Source: Henckelia pumila (Eukaryota; Streptophyta; Magnoliopsida; Lamiales; Gesneriaceae). From it: DNA of 64,000 nt. Positions 24,100 to 37,200 of the stretch are shown here, piece after piece (positions within the stretch are counted from its first letter, which is position 1; each line of letters begins with the position of its first letter). The position numbers and the translations under genes were made by a program. The DNA is taken from positions 71,514,277 to 71,578,276 of the forward strand of contig NC_133121.1 of NCBI RefSeq assembly GCF_033568475.1. The letters are read 5' to 3'. The notes below the pieces were generated by a model. That model was not told the origin of the DNA. It saw nothing but the letters and a program-made list of their open reading frames with translations, and searched no databases.

Positions 24100-24378
24100 G
24101 ATGTTCGGAGGATCCGAACTGATCGGATGGTCCAAGTGAGGTTCGGAGCAAGGGTAGAGTTTGGAACTTCCGAACGTGCGGTCAGAACTTTCGAAGAGTT
24201 AGGTCATGCGCACTTTTGAGGTGTGTCAAGTGTGTGTAGGCACATGGATGTTCATGCAGATCGAAACATTCGATCATGATCGGAGCTTCCGAAGGTCTTA
24301 TCGAAACTTCCGATCAGAGGCAATTTGAGGCATGGCAAGCATGCGAGTTCGGACCTTCCAAAATACGTCTATAAATAG
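24100..24378 (+). promoter_or_regulatory. U3 palindrome array and TATA box of the split gypsy LTR
   Basis: GTTCGGA/TCCGAAC and GATCGGA/TTCCGATC half-palindromes, about nine in all, end just upstream of CTATAAATAG (24369-24378). Both core versions (GTTCGG and GATCGG) occur in this one LTR, bridging the versions seen at 3805-4062 and 17760-18130. Confidence 0.55.
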
Positions 24379-24477
24379 GCCGAGAAATCCTCACAATTAG
24401 TGCATGTTTGAGGTGTTTCGGTGAGAATTAGTGTATATTCTTAGGATTTTAGTCGTTACTCGAGGGCCAGATGATAG

Positions 24478-24482
24478 CGAGG
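24478..24482. repeat. Target-site duplication CGAGG (left) of copy A
   Basis: It abuts TGATAAGTGC and is repeated exactly at 52570-52574, 28 kb away, after the terminal GGTCA of the 3' LTR. Confidence 0.9.
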
Positions 24483-24869
24483 TGATAAGTGCATTTTGTG
24501 TGAATTAGTTCGTGATATTTTTGTGTCTATTTTGTGTTCATTCATATTGTTTTATATTGTTTTTATGTGTTTTATGGTTTGTGTGTGTATTTCTCTCTCC
24601 GTGTTTTATTTGTAGGAAAAATGAAAATTAAAGGAATTTTGAGAGCAAGAATAGAAGAAAAGAAAAGCAAAGAACGAAAAAGAAAAGGAGATGAAAAAGT
24701 AGAGCTGTTGGATAGAGCTACAACTCTACCTTTAGAGAAATCAAGGAAGCGCTATTCCGCTAAAGAGCAGAGCTACTTTAGTGCTATTGCGCATGACATT
24801 GCGCAGCTGCGCATAGGTTGTGCTGTGAAGAATTTACGAGCAGAAAACATCTCGCTCGAGCGCACATTA

Positions 24870-25430
24870 CACTAGTAGAATTTAGGCCTTTTACTTCGTA
24901 TATTAACTGAAGTCGTAGATAGATAAGTACCGAAGTAGATGCACGTGAAGTAATAGGTACCATTTTACTTCGCTTAATAACCGAAGTATTAGGCATGAAA
25001 TTACCGAAGTAATAGGGTACCATTTTACTTCGCTTCATATTGGACCGGTTCTGAAGTAAAATCATGCTTTTTACTTCAGCATTTACATTATGTGACGAAG
25101 TAATATAACATCTATAACTTCGCCATTTACGTTGACTGACGAATTAAATGCGCGTATTTTACTTCGGCAGTTTTCTTAAGTGACGAAGTAATAGAACATA
25201 TATGACTTCCGTTGATTCATTAAACGACGAAGTAATAGAACATATATGACTTCAGTATTTACATTGAGTGATGAAGTAAATGCTCTATTTAACTTCAAAT
25301 GTTATGTAACTTGGCGAAGTAAAAACATGCCCTTACTGCAGCAGTTTCATTAATTGACGAAGTAATAAACTACATATGGCTTCGGCTTTTACATTGATTG
25401 ATGAAGTAAAAATATATGTATCACTAAATC
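24870..25430. repeat. CACTA terminal inverted repeat and subterminal motif array (left)
   Basis: After the CACTA terminus, about twenty copies of an 8-mer close to CGAAGTAA, or its inverse TTACTTCG, occur in alternating orientation, spaced mostly 15-35 bp. Arrays of this kind are known binding sites for the TNPA-type protein in En/Spm elements; applying that role here is inference. Confidence 0.8.
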
Positions 25431-25657
25431 AACATTAAACAATTTTAATTAGATACAATAACACCATTAATATATATATATATCTGAAACGTAAAATACA
25501 CTAATTAGATTGATAAATTATCCATCCAAAAGTACATCCATCAATATAAAATTATGCATCCACGAGTATTTCTACAAAAGATTGATAAACTATCCATCCA
25601 AAAGTATATCCATCAATAAAAGTATTATGCATATATCCCAACGTGCATATGACCAAT

Positions 25658-28600
25658 TTATGAACCTACATAGGAGTAGATGAATTCGCTCCATTCACTT
25701 CTAATTTCGTCAAATTGAGCTTGGTCGTAATATTGGTTCCTGATGGATCCTGAATACTGAAATGTAAAAAAAATAAAATACATTAGAATAAAATTTAAGA
25801 TCAAGGATTCATATTTATGAGCAACTCAGTGAGGAAGTGCGGCATAGAAGCAATTATATGGTATTCTTCCTCCCTCGGTTGATTTTCTCATAGTGAGAAA
25901 CAACTCGCACCAATAACCATTCATCTTCTGAAGTAGATCAATAACAATTTGCTGGCACTATGAAGTGCAGTAACCATATTCTTTCACCTGGCTTTAGTGA
26001 GTTCAATGCATGTCAGAGAAGCTTATCATTTGATTTCTAAACAATGGATTGCTTTAGCATGTAGGTGAGAGAATATATACCACAAAAGGTTGTGTCAATC
26101 CAATGAAAAATCAAACACAATAAGAAATTCTTCCTTCACTTTAGCCTTTACAGCTTTAGAACAGATAAACACACTTTGAGCTATGTTTGAGTTTCCTTTG
26201 AAGAGGTCCAGTATTCGAACTGTGAAACATACTATTTTTTCGTTCTTTGAGCTTATAATTAGATTCCTGATTATATTTGTTTCTCTTGGCAGATACAAGG
26301 AGATTTTGTCCTTGTTACTGGAGATACCGTGAGCAACATGTCACTTTCACAGGTACTCAAAGAACACAAGGAAAGAAGAAGAAAGGATAGCAATGCTGTA
26401 ATGACAATGGTGATTAAACAGTCGAAGCCATCTACAGTAACTCGTCAATCTCGTGTTGGAAACGAGGAGCTGTTTCTGGCTATTGACCCTGATACGAAAC
26501 AGCTCCTGCATTATGAGGAAAAGTCTGATAATATGAAAGGGACAGTCAATCTAGACAAGGAAACTAACAGTGCTAAGACAGAAAGTTTGGAAAGAAGAAT
26601 GCCAAAAATGCCAACTTCAAAACAGATGCCAACTTCAAAACAGATGCCAACTTCAGATTCATTTATGAGCAACTAAGTAGCAAAAAAGGATGGAAACAGA
26701 TTTTCACGTAAACCAAATCATAAAATGAAAAGGAAACTCACCATTTTATCCAAATGTAGATTTTCACATTCAACTATATCTTTCATATACTTCATCACAC
26801 AAAATCCGCATTCAACCGAACCACTTTGTTTTATATTACCCTACAATGAAATAAAAAAAATATTTCAGCAATAAGTTTAGAAAAAAAAAACTGAATTAGG
26901 TAAGCAAATGAGTAAAGTTCTCAAATATAATATAACACTAAAACACCATCCCTAGTCCCTATAGTACAGTACTTTAACGCCATCAAAATATTTCAATCAC
27001 ATTCATGTTTTCATATGTAAGCACAACACATACCGTCAATTGTTTAAAAAGTGGCCCTCTAGGAATACCTCTTGAAGCATTGTACATCTTGACCCCACTA
27101 CATTTGATAAAGTCAAAAATTATTTTTTTTTCATGTGTATAAGAGAATTGATTCGTCAACATAATCTACTACCTACTTTGTCACTATCTTTTTCCATTCC
27201 TCATCTCGACATCTGTTAGTAGTAGAGTCCAGCAAATAGATCATATTTTTATCTTCATTGACGATAGTCAAAATCCAATGGTACCTGCAAAAAATAAAAA
27301 AAAATATAACATTGACTATCATGCAGTATGAATTTTTATATAATTAAAATCATACCCAGTGTTGTATGGGATGAGGCATATGCTGTCTCTACACACTGCT
27401 TCCAACTGGTTAGCAATATGCTGTGATAAGTGGCTGCCATCTCTGTCAATTGGGCATGTAGGTATGTGGCCAGGATCCACAAATGAAATACTATCAGCCC
27501 GGTTTGCTTCCTTCAAATATTTATAGAGGTGACTGCAATAAAGATTACAAACACGATGAGAAATCTTTTCAAGAGTGACAAGTTCCAAATAAAATATTTA
27601 ATATGCAAACATTGAAGGTTAGACACAAAATTACCCCATATAAACCAAAATATGTCCGGCACCTATCTCTCTCATCTCCATAAAGGATATGATATCTTGT
27701 CTCAGCAACCGTGATCCTTGAGGACGTCCAAACATAGCATCATCAAACTTCACGTAGATGCTGTCATATTCCTCCATCAACCTAACAACATACGAGTATA
27801 TATACTTGCATGCCATGGGTAATGTTTTTTCAACGTCCTTGAACTTCTCACGCTGACCAACAACATCCGAAATAGCAAATGGTTGCTGTCTCTCCTTCTA
27901 CAGAGCAGCAAGCAACATTCTTATGTCATGAACAAAGCATGTGCTTAAAAGAAATCATAATGCACAAGCAAAGAATAAGATGGGAGTGAACAAAATCTTC
28001 AACACGAAATCATATTCCCGATTATTAATCAAAATGCATCTCTTCATCTCAAATAAACTTCAACCAATGATCTACACATGTAGAGTGCAAGTGTATTATT
28101 CGTGAGAATATTTCTTATAAAACCAATAAGTATACAAATCAAGACAAATGCAAACTATTTTTCCTTGAATTTTGTAGATGGAGATCATACAGACACACAC
28201 ACATATATATTCTAAATGTTAGCAATAAAATCATCTCCTCTCCCAATTTTCATAATTAAAAATCAGTATACTTGGTCACAATACCTTTTTCTTTGGAAAA
28301 ATTACCAACTCTTTAGGCCAACCAACAATGGCTCCAATTGCATCAGTAACGATTGTTGGTCCAGACTTAATTGGGATTGGAAGCATTGCTGTTTCATCTA
28401 ACACAACATCAACAGACACCTTGAAGTTCTCTTCCCCAAGTGGAACATTGTGAATCATGACATTTGGGCCTCCCTCTGATATTACTGTGCCATACGCCAC
28501 CACATTTTCACATTTTTTGACGGCAAGGTGGCATTTTTTACCCTTTAAGAACAATAAATTATTATATATACATATGTAAAATGTGATTAAAAAAATCAAA

Positions 28601-30581
28601 TTTCCCATGAAACATATGAATATCGAACCTTCATGTCAGGAGGGCCGCATTCATAAAAATCTTCCAAATCCTTTGACAACTTTGGGTCCATATCCTTCGA
28701 TTGTTTTTGCTTTGGACATTGAATTTCTGAGGACTTGTTTGATGCTACAATCTCAGAACTTCGATCATTGATGATTGGCAAAACACTAGCAAGTTGAGCC
28801 TTCAACTTCTCTAATTCAGCCTTCAAAAGTCTAGTCTCCTCCAATTGTTCATTGCTGTTTCCCGTCGTAGTTTTCTGGAATGATTCCCTCTTTTTTCTTG
28901 GAGTCTTAAAAAAAACGTGAGGTTTTACAAATCCTCCCACGCCTCGAACCCTTCCATGGTGTTCCTGACTTCCTAAGGCAGTGGTTAAAACATCATTCAT
29001 TCCAAAAACCTTGAATTCTCCTTTTTCCTTTTTCTCCAATAAGTCATCCTACAAATGAGACATAAAAAATCAATCGAAAAAATTTAATATATCTAGGGAA
29101 TATGGTGATTGATAAAACTAAACATTTACAATTTTTTCAGCAACTTCTGATGTGTCCGGACTCGTAATGATTCCAGATTTGTCTTCACGAGCTTTTCGCC
29201 AAAGAATCGATCTATCAACTACTTCGTCTTCAGCAATTATGTTTTTCTCCCTCTACAATCCCAAAATTTTCATCTTACGAACATTAATTACTTTCTGAAA
29301 ATGAAAAATAGAATGATGCATAGCTTACCAGTTCAGCCTCCAATCCGATGTAACCCTTTCGAGACATTTTGTGGTGATATCTACAGTGCATTGTTCGTTC
29401 TTTTTGCTTTTCGTGAGTAGCCTAAATCATTTTGTTCATAAGTTTAAGTATGGAATTAATAATTTTTAAAAGAAACATGAAAATTGTCATCAAAGTACCT
29501 CCCATGATGGATCTAGTCTCGCATTCACAAATTCCTTCCAATCTGCTATTGGGAGTTGATACTGACTAGGCGGAGAAATCAATTTTTCAGGATTATCTCT
29601 GTTAGGCCAAACAAATCTGCTGGTCAATTTGTTTTTGAAATCTCGCCATTTCTGAGCTGCTGAACTCATCACCGAAGACTGACTTTCTGGCGCTACCTCG
29701 AAGACATTCTGCAACAGAAAATGTTGGATTTTATTTCATATGATATATACCATTAGGTGAAACTGTACAATAAAATAAGAAATGTTCATCAAATAGGTAA
29801 TTAAGGTTGAAACAATTTAAAGTTTTACTATTTTTCAGAATTGGTTAGCTGGATCTAATCATAAAAAAACATGCTACACTATCATTATTTTAGTAATAAA
29901 GAAGTTCCAAAAATAATCAATCATCACTGACTGAGTACAAAGTAGAAGCATACACATATCATGCCTAAGATTACAACAAGAATTGTGTAATGCATAACTT
30001 TCAAAATGTCAGAATGACAAAGTATAATGAATGGATGCAATTAATTTTCATATTTTCCTTAAGCTATCAGACTAAATTATTCTTAACAAAATCAGAAATA
30101 AAGGAGGAAAAAAGGCAACATAACAAAATAGTTATGGTCCAATTATAAAGGGTGAACAACTAAAGTCAGCTTATGGATAATCAAGCAAGATTGTAATGCC
30201 ATTATTGAAATAAAATCTTGAACTCACCGAGATCTCTTCCCACACTTTTTGTTTGATGTTTTCTGGAACATCAGGCCACGATTTTATATTGATTGGCACC
30301 ATAGATCTAGCAATGGATCCAATGTATGATTGTAGTGCCCTACCATTTGCATTGTATGCTGGCCGCCCCATATCATCATAATCGATCTTCGTTTTTTTTC
30401 CCCATCTTGCAGCTGTACTTACTTTAGCCATCAATGTAGGGCCTCGCTTCTTTTGAATATTTACATGATGTGCTTCTCCATCAGTAAGCCCAAGTTCCTC
30501 TTCATCTCCATGATTTTCATCAGCATCTAATTCTTGAAGCTGCTCAACTAAAACTTTCTTTTTATGTTTTCTTTGACTCAT
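25658..30581 (-). CDS. CACTA TNPA-like / Ulp1 protease fusion, 12 exons, about 755 aa
   Basis: Exons read by eye (high to low): 30581-30228, 29708-29499, 29421-29329, 29252-29130, 29048-28629, 28542-28285, 27897-27635, 27532-27356, 27284-27177, 27097-27034, 26840-26742, 25756-25658. All introns have GT/AG ends and the phases join without a stop. Residues about 1-260 match plant En/Spm transposase_24 (WGKKTKIDYDDMGRP, then AQKWRDFKNKLTSRFVW). Residues 290-370 are basic with a short coiled coil (LLKAELEKLKAQLASVL). Residues 401-486 (CHLAVKKCENVVAYG...VIFPKKK) are the linker domain usual in these proteins. Residues 487-740 are a C48/Ulp1 cysteine protease with His635 (YHW), Asp652 (LLDS), Gln695 and Cys701 (SVECGF). 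Expected roles are binding subterminal repeats and removing SUMO/ubiquitin-like tags, probably in the nucleus. The last intron (26741-25757) holds antisense eIF2B-epsilon sequence. The weakest junction is the exon-9 donor. Confidence 0.8.
26293..26565 (+). pseudogene. Captured fragment of translation initiation factor eIF2B-epsilon
   Basis: After an intron-like tract ending in TTTCTCTTGGCAG (26280-26292), the plus strand opens with IQGDFVLVTGDTVSN. It runs through MSLSQVLKEHKERRRKDSNA, VMTMVIKQSKPS, a QSRVGNEELFLAIDP segment and TKQLLHYEE. This follows the nucleotidyltransferase-like region of the epsilon subunit of the guanine nucleotide exchange factor eIF2B. Homology fades after about 26560, where the frame continues through three 18-bp repeats to a stop at 26674-26676. 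The fragment has no stop or frameshift but lacks the rest of the factor. It sits antisense within the last intron of the CACTA Ulp1 gene. This is recent transduplication of a host gene, judged by how well it is preserved. Identification is from memory of the family. Confidence 0.8.
26609..26656 (+). repeat. Three 18-bp tandem repeats downstream of the captured fragment
   Basis: The unit ATGCCAACTTCAAAACAG is repeated, the third copy ending in TTCAGATTC. It keeps the frame open (MPTSKQ repeats). The phrase TTCATTTATGAGCAACTAAGT after it (26659) nearly duplicates TTCATATTTATGAGCAACTCAGT at 25809, so the captured block may be flanked by a short direct repeat. Confidence 0.75.
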
Positions 30582-30819
30582 TATATATGTTTAACACTGC
30601 ATAAATGTTTTGAAAACAAACGTTAAATAATAATGATAACACAAATGTCATAAATAATAACAAGAATTCAAAAGACAAATAATAACAATAAGAAAAAATA
30701 AATAAATAATAACAACAATAATAATAATAATACTAATAAACGGGTCATAACATATGTTTTTACAACACATAAAGTGTCTTTGCTTATCCATAACAAAACA
30801 TGACATAAAGTACAAAACA

Positions 30820-33800
30820 TCATTTTTTCTTGTTCGTTTCCCAGACACCCTCGTTTTCCACTCTAAAGTATCTTTCGTGAATAGGTATATCATGAGTCTC
30901 AACATCATCAATTGGTCGAGACTCTGGAATACTATTCCAACCATCATCCTCCCCCTCATAGCACCTATTTGGCACTGGGAGCACAATTGACCATCCTTTT
31001 TTTGATGGGTCATCAATATAAAAAACTTGATTGACTTGACTTGCAAGGGAAAATTCATCATTCTTGTGCCCTCTTTTGTTCATGTTGACCAAAGTGAAGC
31101 CACATTCATCGTTGTTTATTACTCCCTTATCATTTGCAACCCAAGCGCACTTGAAAAGAGGAACTTGAAATTGATGATAGTCTAATTCCCATATTTCTTC
31201 AATTACTCCATAAAAAGACACATCAGCAATCAATGGATTTTTATCTTTGGCACTACAGACAAGCATGGTGCTGGCAACTAGAGAAACCCCACTGTTTTGG
31301 CAAACTCTATCATCATCCCGCGCCTTTGTTTGGTATAAGTTGCCATTTATCACATAACTACTGTACTTAATGACTTGCGGGCGTGGTCCATGAGCTAGCC
31401 ATGTCAATGTCGATGTCGTTCCACCATTGCAACTATCTATTTCAGCAGCCACCTAACATGTATTCAATTAGAAAAGAGTGATTAAAATACTAGATAAAAC
31501 ATGCTCACCGCAAATTCTTTAATAAATATTTTTTCATCTAACTAACCTTTGCGCGAAACCAGTCAATGAACCTCTTATTGTGAGCATCTTGTATCCATTT
31601 TTCATCTTTCTCTTTTTTCGGAAACATGGACTTCAAAAAGGTTTTATGTTCACTGTGGAAATATTATGTATAATATTTTTTAATAAACATATTTTGATAG
31701 TCACAAATGTGCAGAATTATATATTAATGAGTTGAACTTACATTATGTAGGGAGATACTTCTTCTGTATTTTCCAGAACAGTCAAATGTGCTTGTTGCAT
31801 ATCACTTTGCGGCACTACAATTGGTGTTTTGCATGCTAAAAATCCAGGAACATTGGATTTGGGGTCTCGGTTTGATTGAGGGACCCCAACAGGATCAAGT
31901 CCGTTGAGGTATTCAGAACAAAACTCAATTGCTTCTTCCGCTGAATATCTCTTAACAATGCAACCTTCAGGATGTTTTCGACTGCCAACATAACTCTTAA
32001 ACACCTTCATGCATCTTTCGAATGGATACATCCAACGAAAGTAGACAGGTCCACATAATCGGACTTCTCGAACAAGGTGGATTGTTAAGTGCACCATAAT
32101 GTCGAAGAAAGATGGGGGAAAATACTGCTCCAATAAGCAAAGTGTAACAACCAAGTCAGATTGCAGCTTATCTAACTTGGCTACATCTATAACCTTGCAA
32201 CAAATATCTTTGAAGAAAAAACATAATCTTATGATGGCGTATCTAACATGTTTTGGCAACGCATCACGAATGAGTATTGGTAGGAGTTGCTGCATTAGAA
32301 CATGGCAATCATGGGATTTCAAGCCAGTCAACTTCAGCTCAGACAAGCACACAAGATTCTTCGTGTTCGATGAGTAACCTTCTGGAACTTTTATATCCAT
32401 TAATGATTGACACACTTGTAACTTCTCTTTTTTTGTGAATGAGCATGCAGCAAGAGGGAGATATGTTCTTTTTTCTCCAAATTTAGGTGTCAATTCAGGC
32501 CTAACTCCCATTTGAAGCATGTCCAGCCTAGCTGCCAGATTGTCCTTAGATTTTCCTTTAACATTCATCAAAGTATTAATGAGGGATTCAAAGACATTTT
32601 TCTCTATGTGCATCACATCGAGACAATGCCTAACATGAAGATGTTTCCAATAAGGAAGATTGAAAAAAATTGACTTTTTCTTCCAACATTTTTTAAAATC
32701 TGTTTCCCCTAAATATTTTTCTTCTTTGCTGTCTTCCACATTATTCTCCTTTGATTTTTTTCTCTTTTTACCTTTCACACTGACCTTCTTTCCAAAATCA
32801 CATCTTATGTCCGCAAGTTTGTCAAACAAGGCAACCCCAGATAATGGTGTGGATTTTTCTCCATGTTCTTCCATGCCATTGAATTCCTTAGTTTGCCTTC
32901 GATAGGGATGAAACATTGGTAGGAAACGTCTATGACCAACAAATGACATTTTCTTCCCATTTTCCAAATGATTTGCACAAGTATCTTCTCCGCATACTGG
33001 ACATGCATAATAACCATGTGTAGTGCATCCACTAAGGTTACCATAGGCAGGAAAATCATTAATGGTCCATAATAAGACTGCTTTAAAGGTGAAAAACTGT
33101 CTTCGATAAGCATCATAAACGCCATCAACTCCTTCCCACAATCGTTGCAAATCTTCAACTAGCACCTCGAGGTAAACATCTATATCATTTCCTGGTTGTT
33201 TAGGCCCTGAAATGAGCATAGTTAGCATGATGAATTTCCTCTTCATACACATGCTTGGAGGAAGATTATAGGTGGTCAACATGACTGGCCAGCAGCTATA
33301 CCGACTACTAAGATTGCTATGAGGATTAATGCCATCAGCTGCAAGTGCTAGGCGAAGATTTCTTGGTTCACTTTCGAAGTCGGGCCACATATGATCCACC
33401 AACCTCCAAGATGGGGAATCAGATGGATGACGTAACTGACCAGCAACTCTTGTGGTTTCTGCATGCCAAGTTAAATTCTTTGATGTCTCTAAAGATTTGA
33501 ACATGCGCTTAAATCTTGGTATGGGAGGGAAATACCACATCACCTTGGCAGGAATACCTTTCTTCTCAATGTTCTTCTTGTTTAGCTTCCAACGCGACGA
33601 TCCACATTTAGGGCAACTTACACAGTCCTTATATTGTTTCCTATAAAGAATGCAATCATTGGAACAAGCATGGATCTTTTCATGACTCAACGACAGACAA
33701 CTCAACGTCTTTTTTGCATCATACGTTGAGGATGGTAGATTGTGATTATCTGGCAGCATATCCCCAAAATCCGTTAGTAGATCTGAAAATAAAGCATCAC

Positions 33801-34266
33801 TCATCCCATGCCTTGCTTTGGTGTTGTATAATTTTACAAGTGCACTCAACTTTGTGTAACGTGTACATCCATTGTACAAAGGTTTCTCTGCTTCCTCCAA
33901 AAATTTCATAAACGCTTCTGGATTTTCTGTATAATTATCATATGCTGCCTCACACATATTAGTGGTTTCAAAGTCGTCATTATAATCACCAATTGGCTCC
34001 TGGTTGGTGCTTAAATTCATTCTATCATTTTCGGCAGACTCGCCATGCCAAATCCAAGTCATATAATTCTGACTAAAACCATGGAAATAAAGATGCTCTC
34101 GAATGGACGTAATCGGTCCTTTCTTCAGATTTTTACATTTGCAACAAGGACAATGAATTAAATTCGAGTCAATATGGGGATTTTGTAAACAACCGCTAAT
34201 GAACTGTTCCACACCCTCCTCATATTGTTTCGACCTTCTATCAGAGTGAATCCAAGATTTATCCAT
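30820..34266 (-). CDS. CACTA tnp2 transposase (TNPD), 3 exons, about 1,087 aa
   Basis: Exons 34266-31742, 31652-31547 and 31452-30820 join in phase with GT/AG introns. MDKSWIH (34266) is the usual start of tnp2 proteins; an ATG nine bases upstream is possible. Domains: an N-terminal transposase-associated region (residues ~5-75) with the Cys cluster CPCCKCKN; the tnp2 core at ~200-480 with LALAADGINPH, PGNDIDVYLE, LLWTINDFPAYG and a CPVCGEDTC zinc motif; a DUF4218 domain near 690-790 (DIMVHLTIHLV, GPVYFRWMYPFER); and a DUF4216-type domain near 930-1000 (DVSFYGVIEEIWELDY). The length equals that of known TNPD proteins. It acts as the nuclease/strand-transfer enzyme at the CACTA ends with the partner protein encoded just downstream on the same strand. 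I saw no stop or frameshift. Confidence 0.9.
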
Positions 34267-34279
34267 AATTAACAACTTA

Positions 34280-37200
34280 CCTTCAACAAAGAATTAAATA
34301 AAGATAAGTTATAATAAAACATAATTAAAAATTTTAATTACATGACAATCATTTAGTGATTTTCACTTCAAACACTAGTTACTGCGACTCTCCAACCAAT
34401 ATAAATTGTGAAATTATATTCGATTAAAATACAATAAATAGATTAAATATTGCAACATTGATTTAAAAAATAAAAAATAGTGAAAGACACATTGTCCTTT
34501 AATTTGGATGGATTCAGTATCATAAAAAATGAAATTCCTGACGCAAACAATGAATCATCATATAATCAAAATATTGAAAGCACAGGGATAAAATATGCGA
34601 TCAGGTTTAATTTCAAAGCACATTAAAACTCCACCAAAGCAGAACAAGTTCTAAAAATACCTGATTTTGTTGCGGCAGTGAAGTTTGCTGCTTATACAAG
34701 TTTCGTAGTCTTTTAATTCTCTTTTGAGCCCTTAATGCTCCACTACAAAAGCATCCAGAAAGTTAAAATCAGATTCCATAAAAACTTGTTAAATGTGTAG
34801 TGCAAGAATCCATGTTCAGATTTGTTAGATTCAGGTACGAGCGAGAAGAGCTAGTATGCTACTTTCAAGTTCAGCAATATATATTGTATACCAGCTAAAT
34901 TTATTTCAGCAAATTTGTAAAGATTTCTAGCAAGTGAAATGGTTTTCTTGTTTCCTAGGAGCATCGCTGTGAAAAAACTGTCATAGGTGCGGTGCGGCTT
35001 CGTAGCCTCATCAAGTCATCATTTTTTATTTTTTCAAGCTAAAGTACCAACAAATTCAGTAAGTCACAGATACATAATAGATTTTATTTTCTGTTCAGTT
35101 TCTCATGCATGATTTAAAGATATATAGCTATATTACCTTCAATTCTTTTTCAGTGGCTATATCGTGAGATAGTAGAAGCTTTCTGATTATTTCAATAGGA
35201 TCACCAGTATCTCAATTGAGAGAATTTTTCCCACCATAAAATAGTAATTGTATATTAAAAAACAACTAAATGTTAAATGATCCGTGAGAAACACGATATG
35301 CACCAGAAATTTTGTTGTCAACATGTGATTAACCACAGTTGCAAAATTTTGTGACTTTTTCTTTTCAGTATGTTTTGAATAAAAGAATTAAGAAGTTATA
35401 TATCAATATACCACTGTTTGTGTTTAGGAAGTAAATTTTTGCAACAGCTTGAACGTTGAACCCCGAAAAATCTGGATTAACATATGAACCCAAAGAATGA
35501 ATTTTAGAATTCCATTGATAAAATCCATGTGGTGAATAGAGATATTAAAAAAACATAGTAAGAACCCCGGAAGTTGCTTATTTGTGATAGCCAAAACAGC
35601 ATGAACACGAACAATCAGTTTGAAGCAAAGTACTGATACGTATGTACAATGTTATATCAAACCACAATGGCTAGAAATCGATAAAACATGATTATTGAAC
35701 CAAAAATTTTTTGGCTCCAGATTTTTAAATAGTTACAAAGCAAGCAAATTATGATACAGTTTTTTAAAAAATAAAAAAGATTCATGGATATAACTCCAGA
35801 ATACCAAAGTTCCGTGTGGTTCAAAAAAATTTTTTGATTCAAGTGGGTTTTTGCGGCAGTGAAGTTTTTACCTCGTGGTTCAAAATAATACCAAAGGTGC
35901 ATTTTTACCTCGTCCCTATTATTACCGCCGTCGATTGTTATATTTTACTTCGCAATTACTAATTGGCAAAGTAAAATGTGACGAAGTAAAAAGCACAAAA
36001 TACCTGTTGTTGTTGCAGCAGTGAAGTTTCCTGCTTATACAAGTTTCGTAGTCTTTTAACTTCTCTCTTAAGAACTTAGCGCTCCACTGCATAAAATTCC
36101 AGAAAGTAAAAATCAGATTCCATCAAAGAACTTGTCGAATGTGTAGTGCAAGAATCCATGTTCAGATTTGTTAGATCCAGGTGCGAGCGAGTAGAGCTAG
36201 GATGCTACTTTCAAGTTCAGCTATATATATTGTATACCAGCTAAATTTATTTCAACAAATTTGCAAAGATTTCTAGCATGAAAATATCCAACTATAGAAT
36301 TTATACTTTGTTTTTCTATTTATCATTTTTGTTAATTAACTAAAGTATTCTCATCCAAATACAGCACAATAAAAACATGTTAAATCGCAATGGATATCAT
36401 TTTCCTCCAAAAACAAAAGGACAAGTGCTACTACAACATCAAGTATATATATCAAGTACTGTGGTGCGCACGATTCATTTATCAATGTCTCTTGTTAAGG
36501 ATTTTAGAAGCTTCTGTATATATTATTACTCAAGCTTCTGTAGGAATGGAATGGTAGGGCAGGCAAAATGTAGGCAAGAATAAATTATATAATTAGTGAG
36601 TGGAGAAATATATATAGCTCAAATACGAGATGATTGATTTATGTATATCAGCAGAATAGCATAGGAATGGTGATTTCTTGCCCCGGAAACCAAACACTAC
36701 TTCTTCTCCCTTATCATCTGTCACTACAAATACAAACACTCAAATTACACCTCGATTTGATCTTTCATCTCCCACTGTTTTTAACCTTTGCCCCTTTCCT
36801 TAGCTTCTGATCTATAACATAAGCAACAAAGCTTTGCTTCACTCTTTCTTTCTCTCTCTCTTTCTAGTTTGCCAGTAAATGGCAGTGGCTCAGTGTCAGT
36901 GCAAGAAAAAAAGGGCGAGAGTTTTCATTTGGAAGGTAAAAGCTTTTGCTCGATAACCCTCTAAAATAAATACACTCAATCTTGCCCCTTCCATGAACAC
37001 ACACACATAGTGGTGTCTCTTTCTCCCCTGCAAAACACAGCGTGCACTCTGCAAAAAACTCTCTCTCTTCTCAATATTCATCAGTGAGTTCCTTTCTTTA
37101 ACTCATTTTGTTGTGTCTGTGCAGAGGCAGCAGAAGAAGGGAGATTTTTAATGCTTGTGTTTGCGTGCATGTGTAAATTAAAGAACCGGAAGGAAACATA

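Noticed and set aside
36370..37140. Possible host gene promoter and 5' leader (CT-rich tract, ATG near 36880)
   Set aside because: The reading frame from that ATG closes after about 25 codons and no further exons were recognised. It is mentioned only as possible captured sequence.
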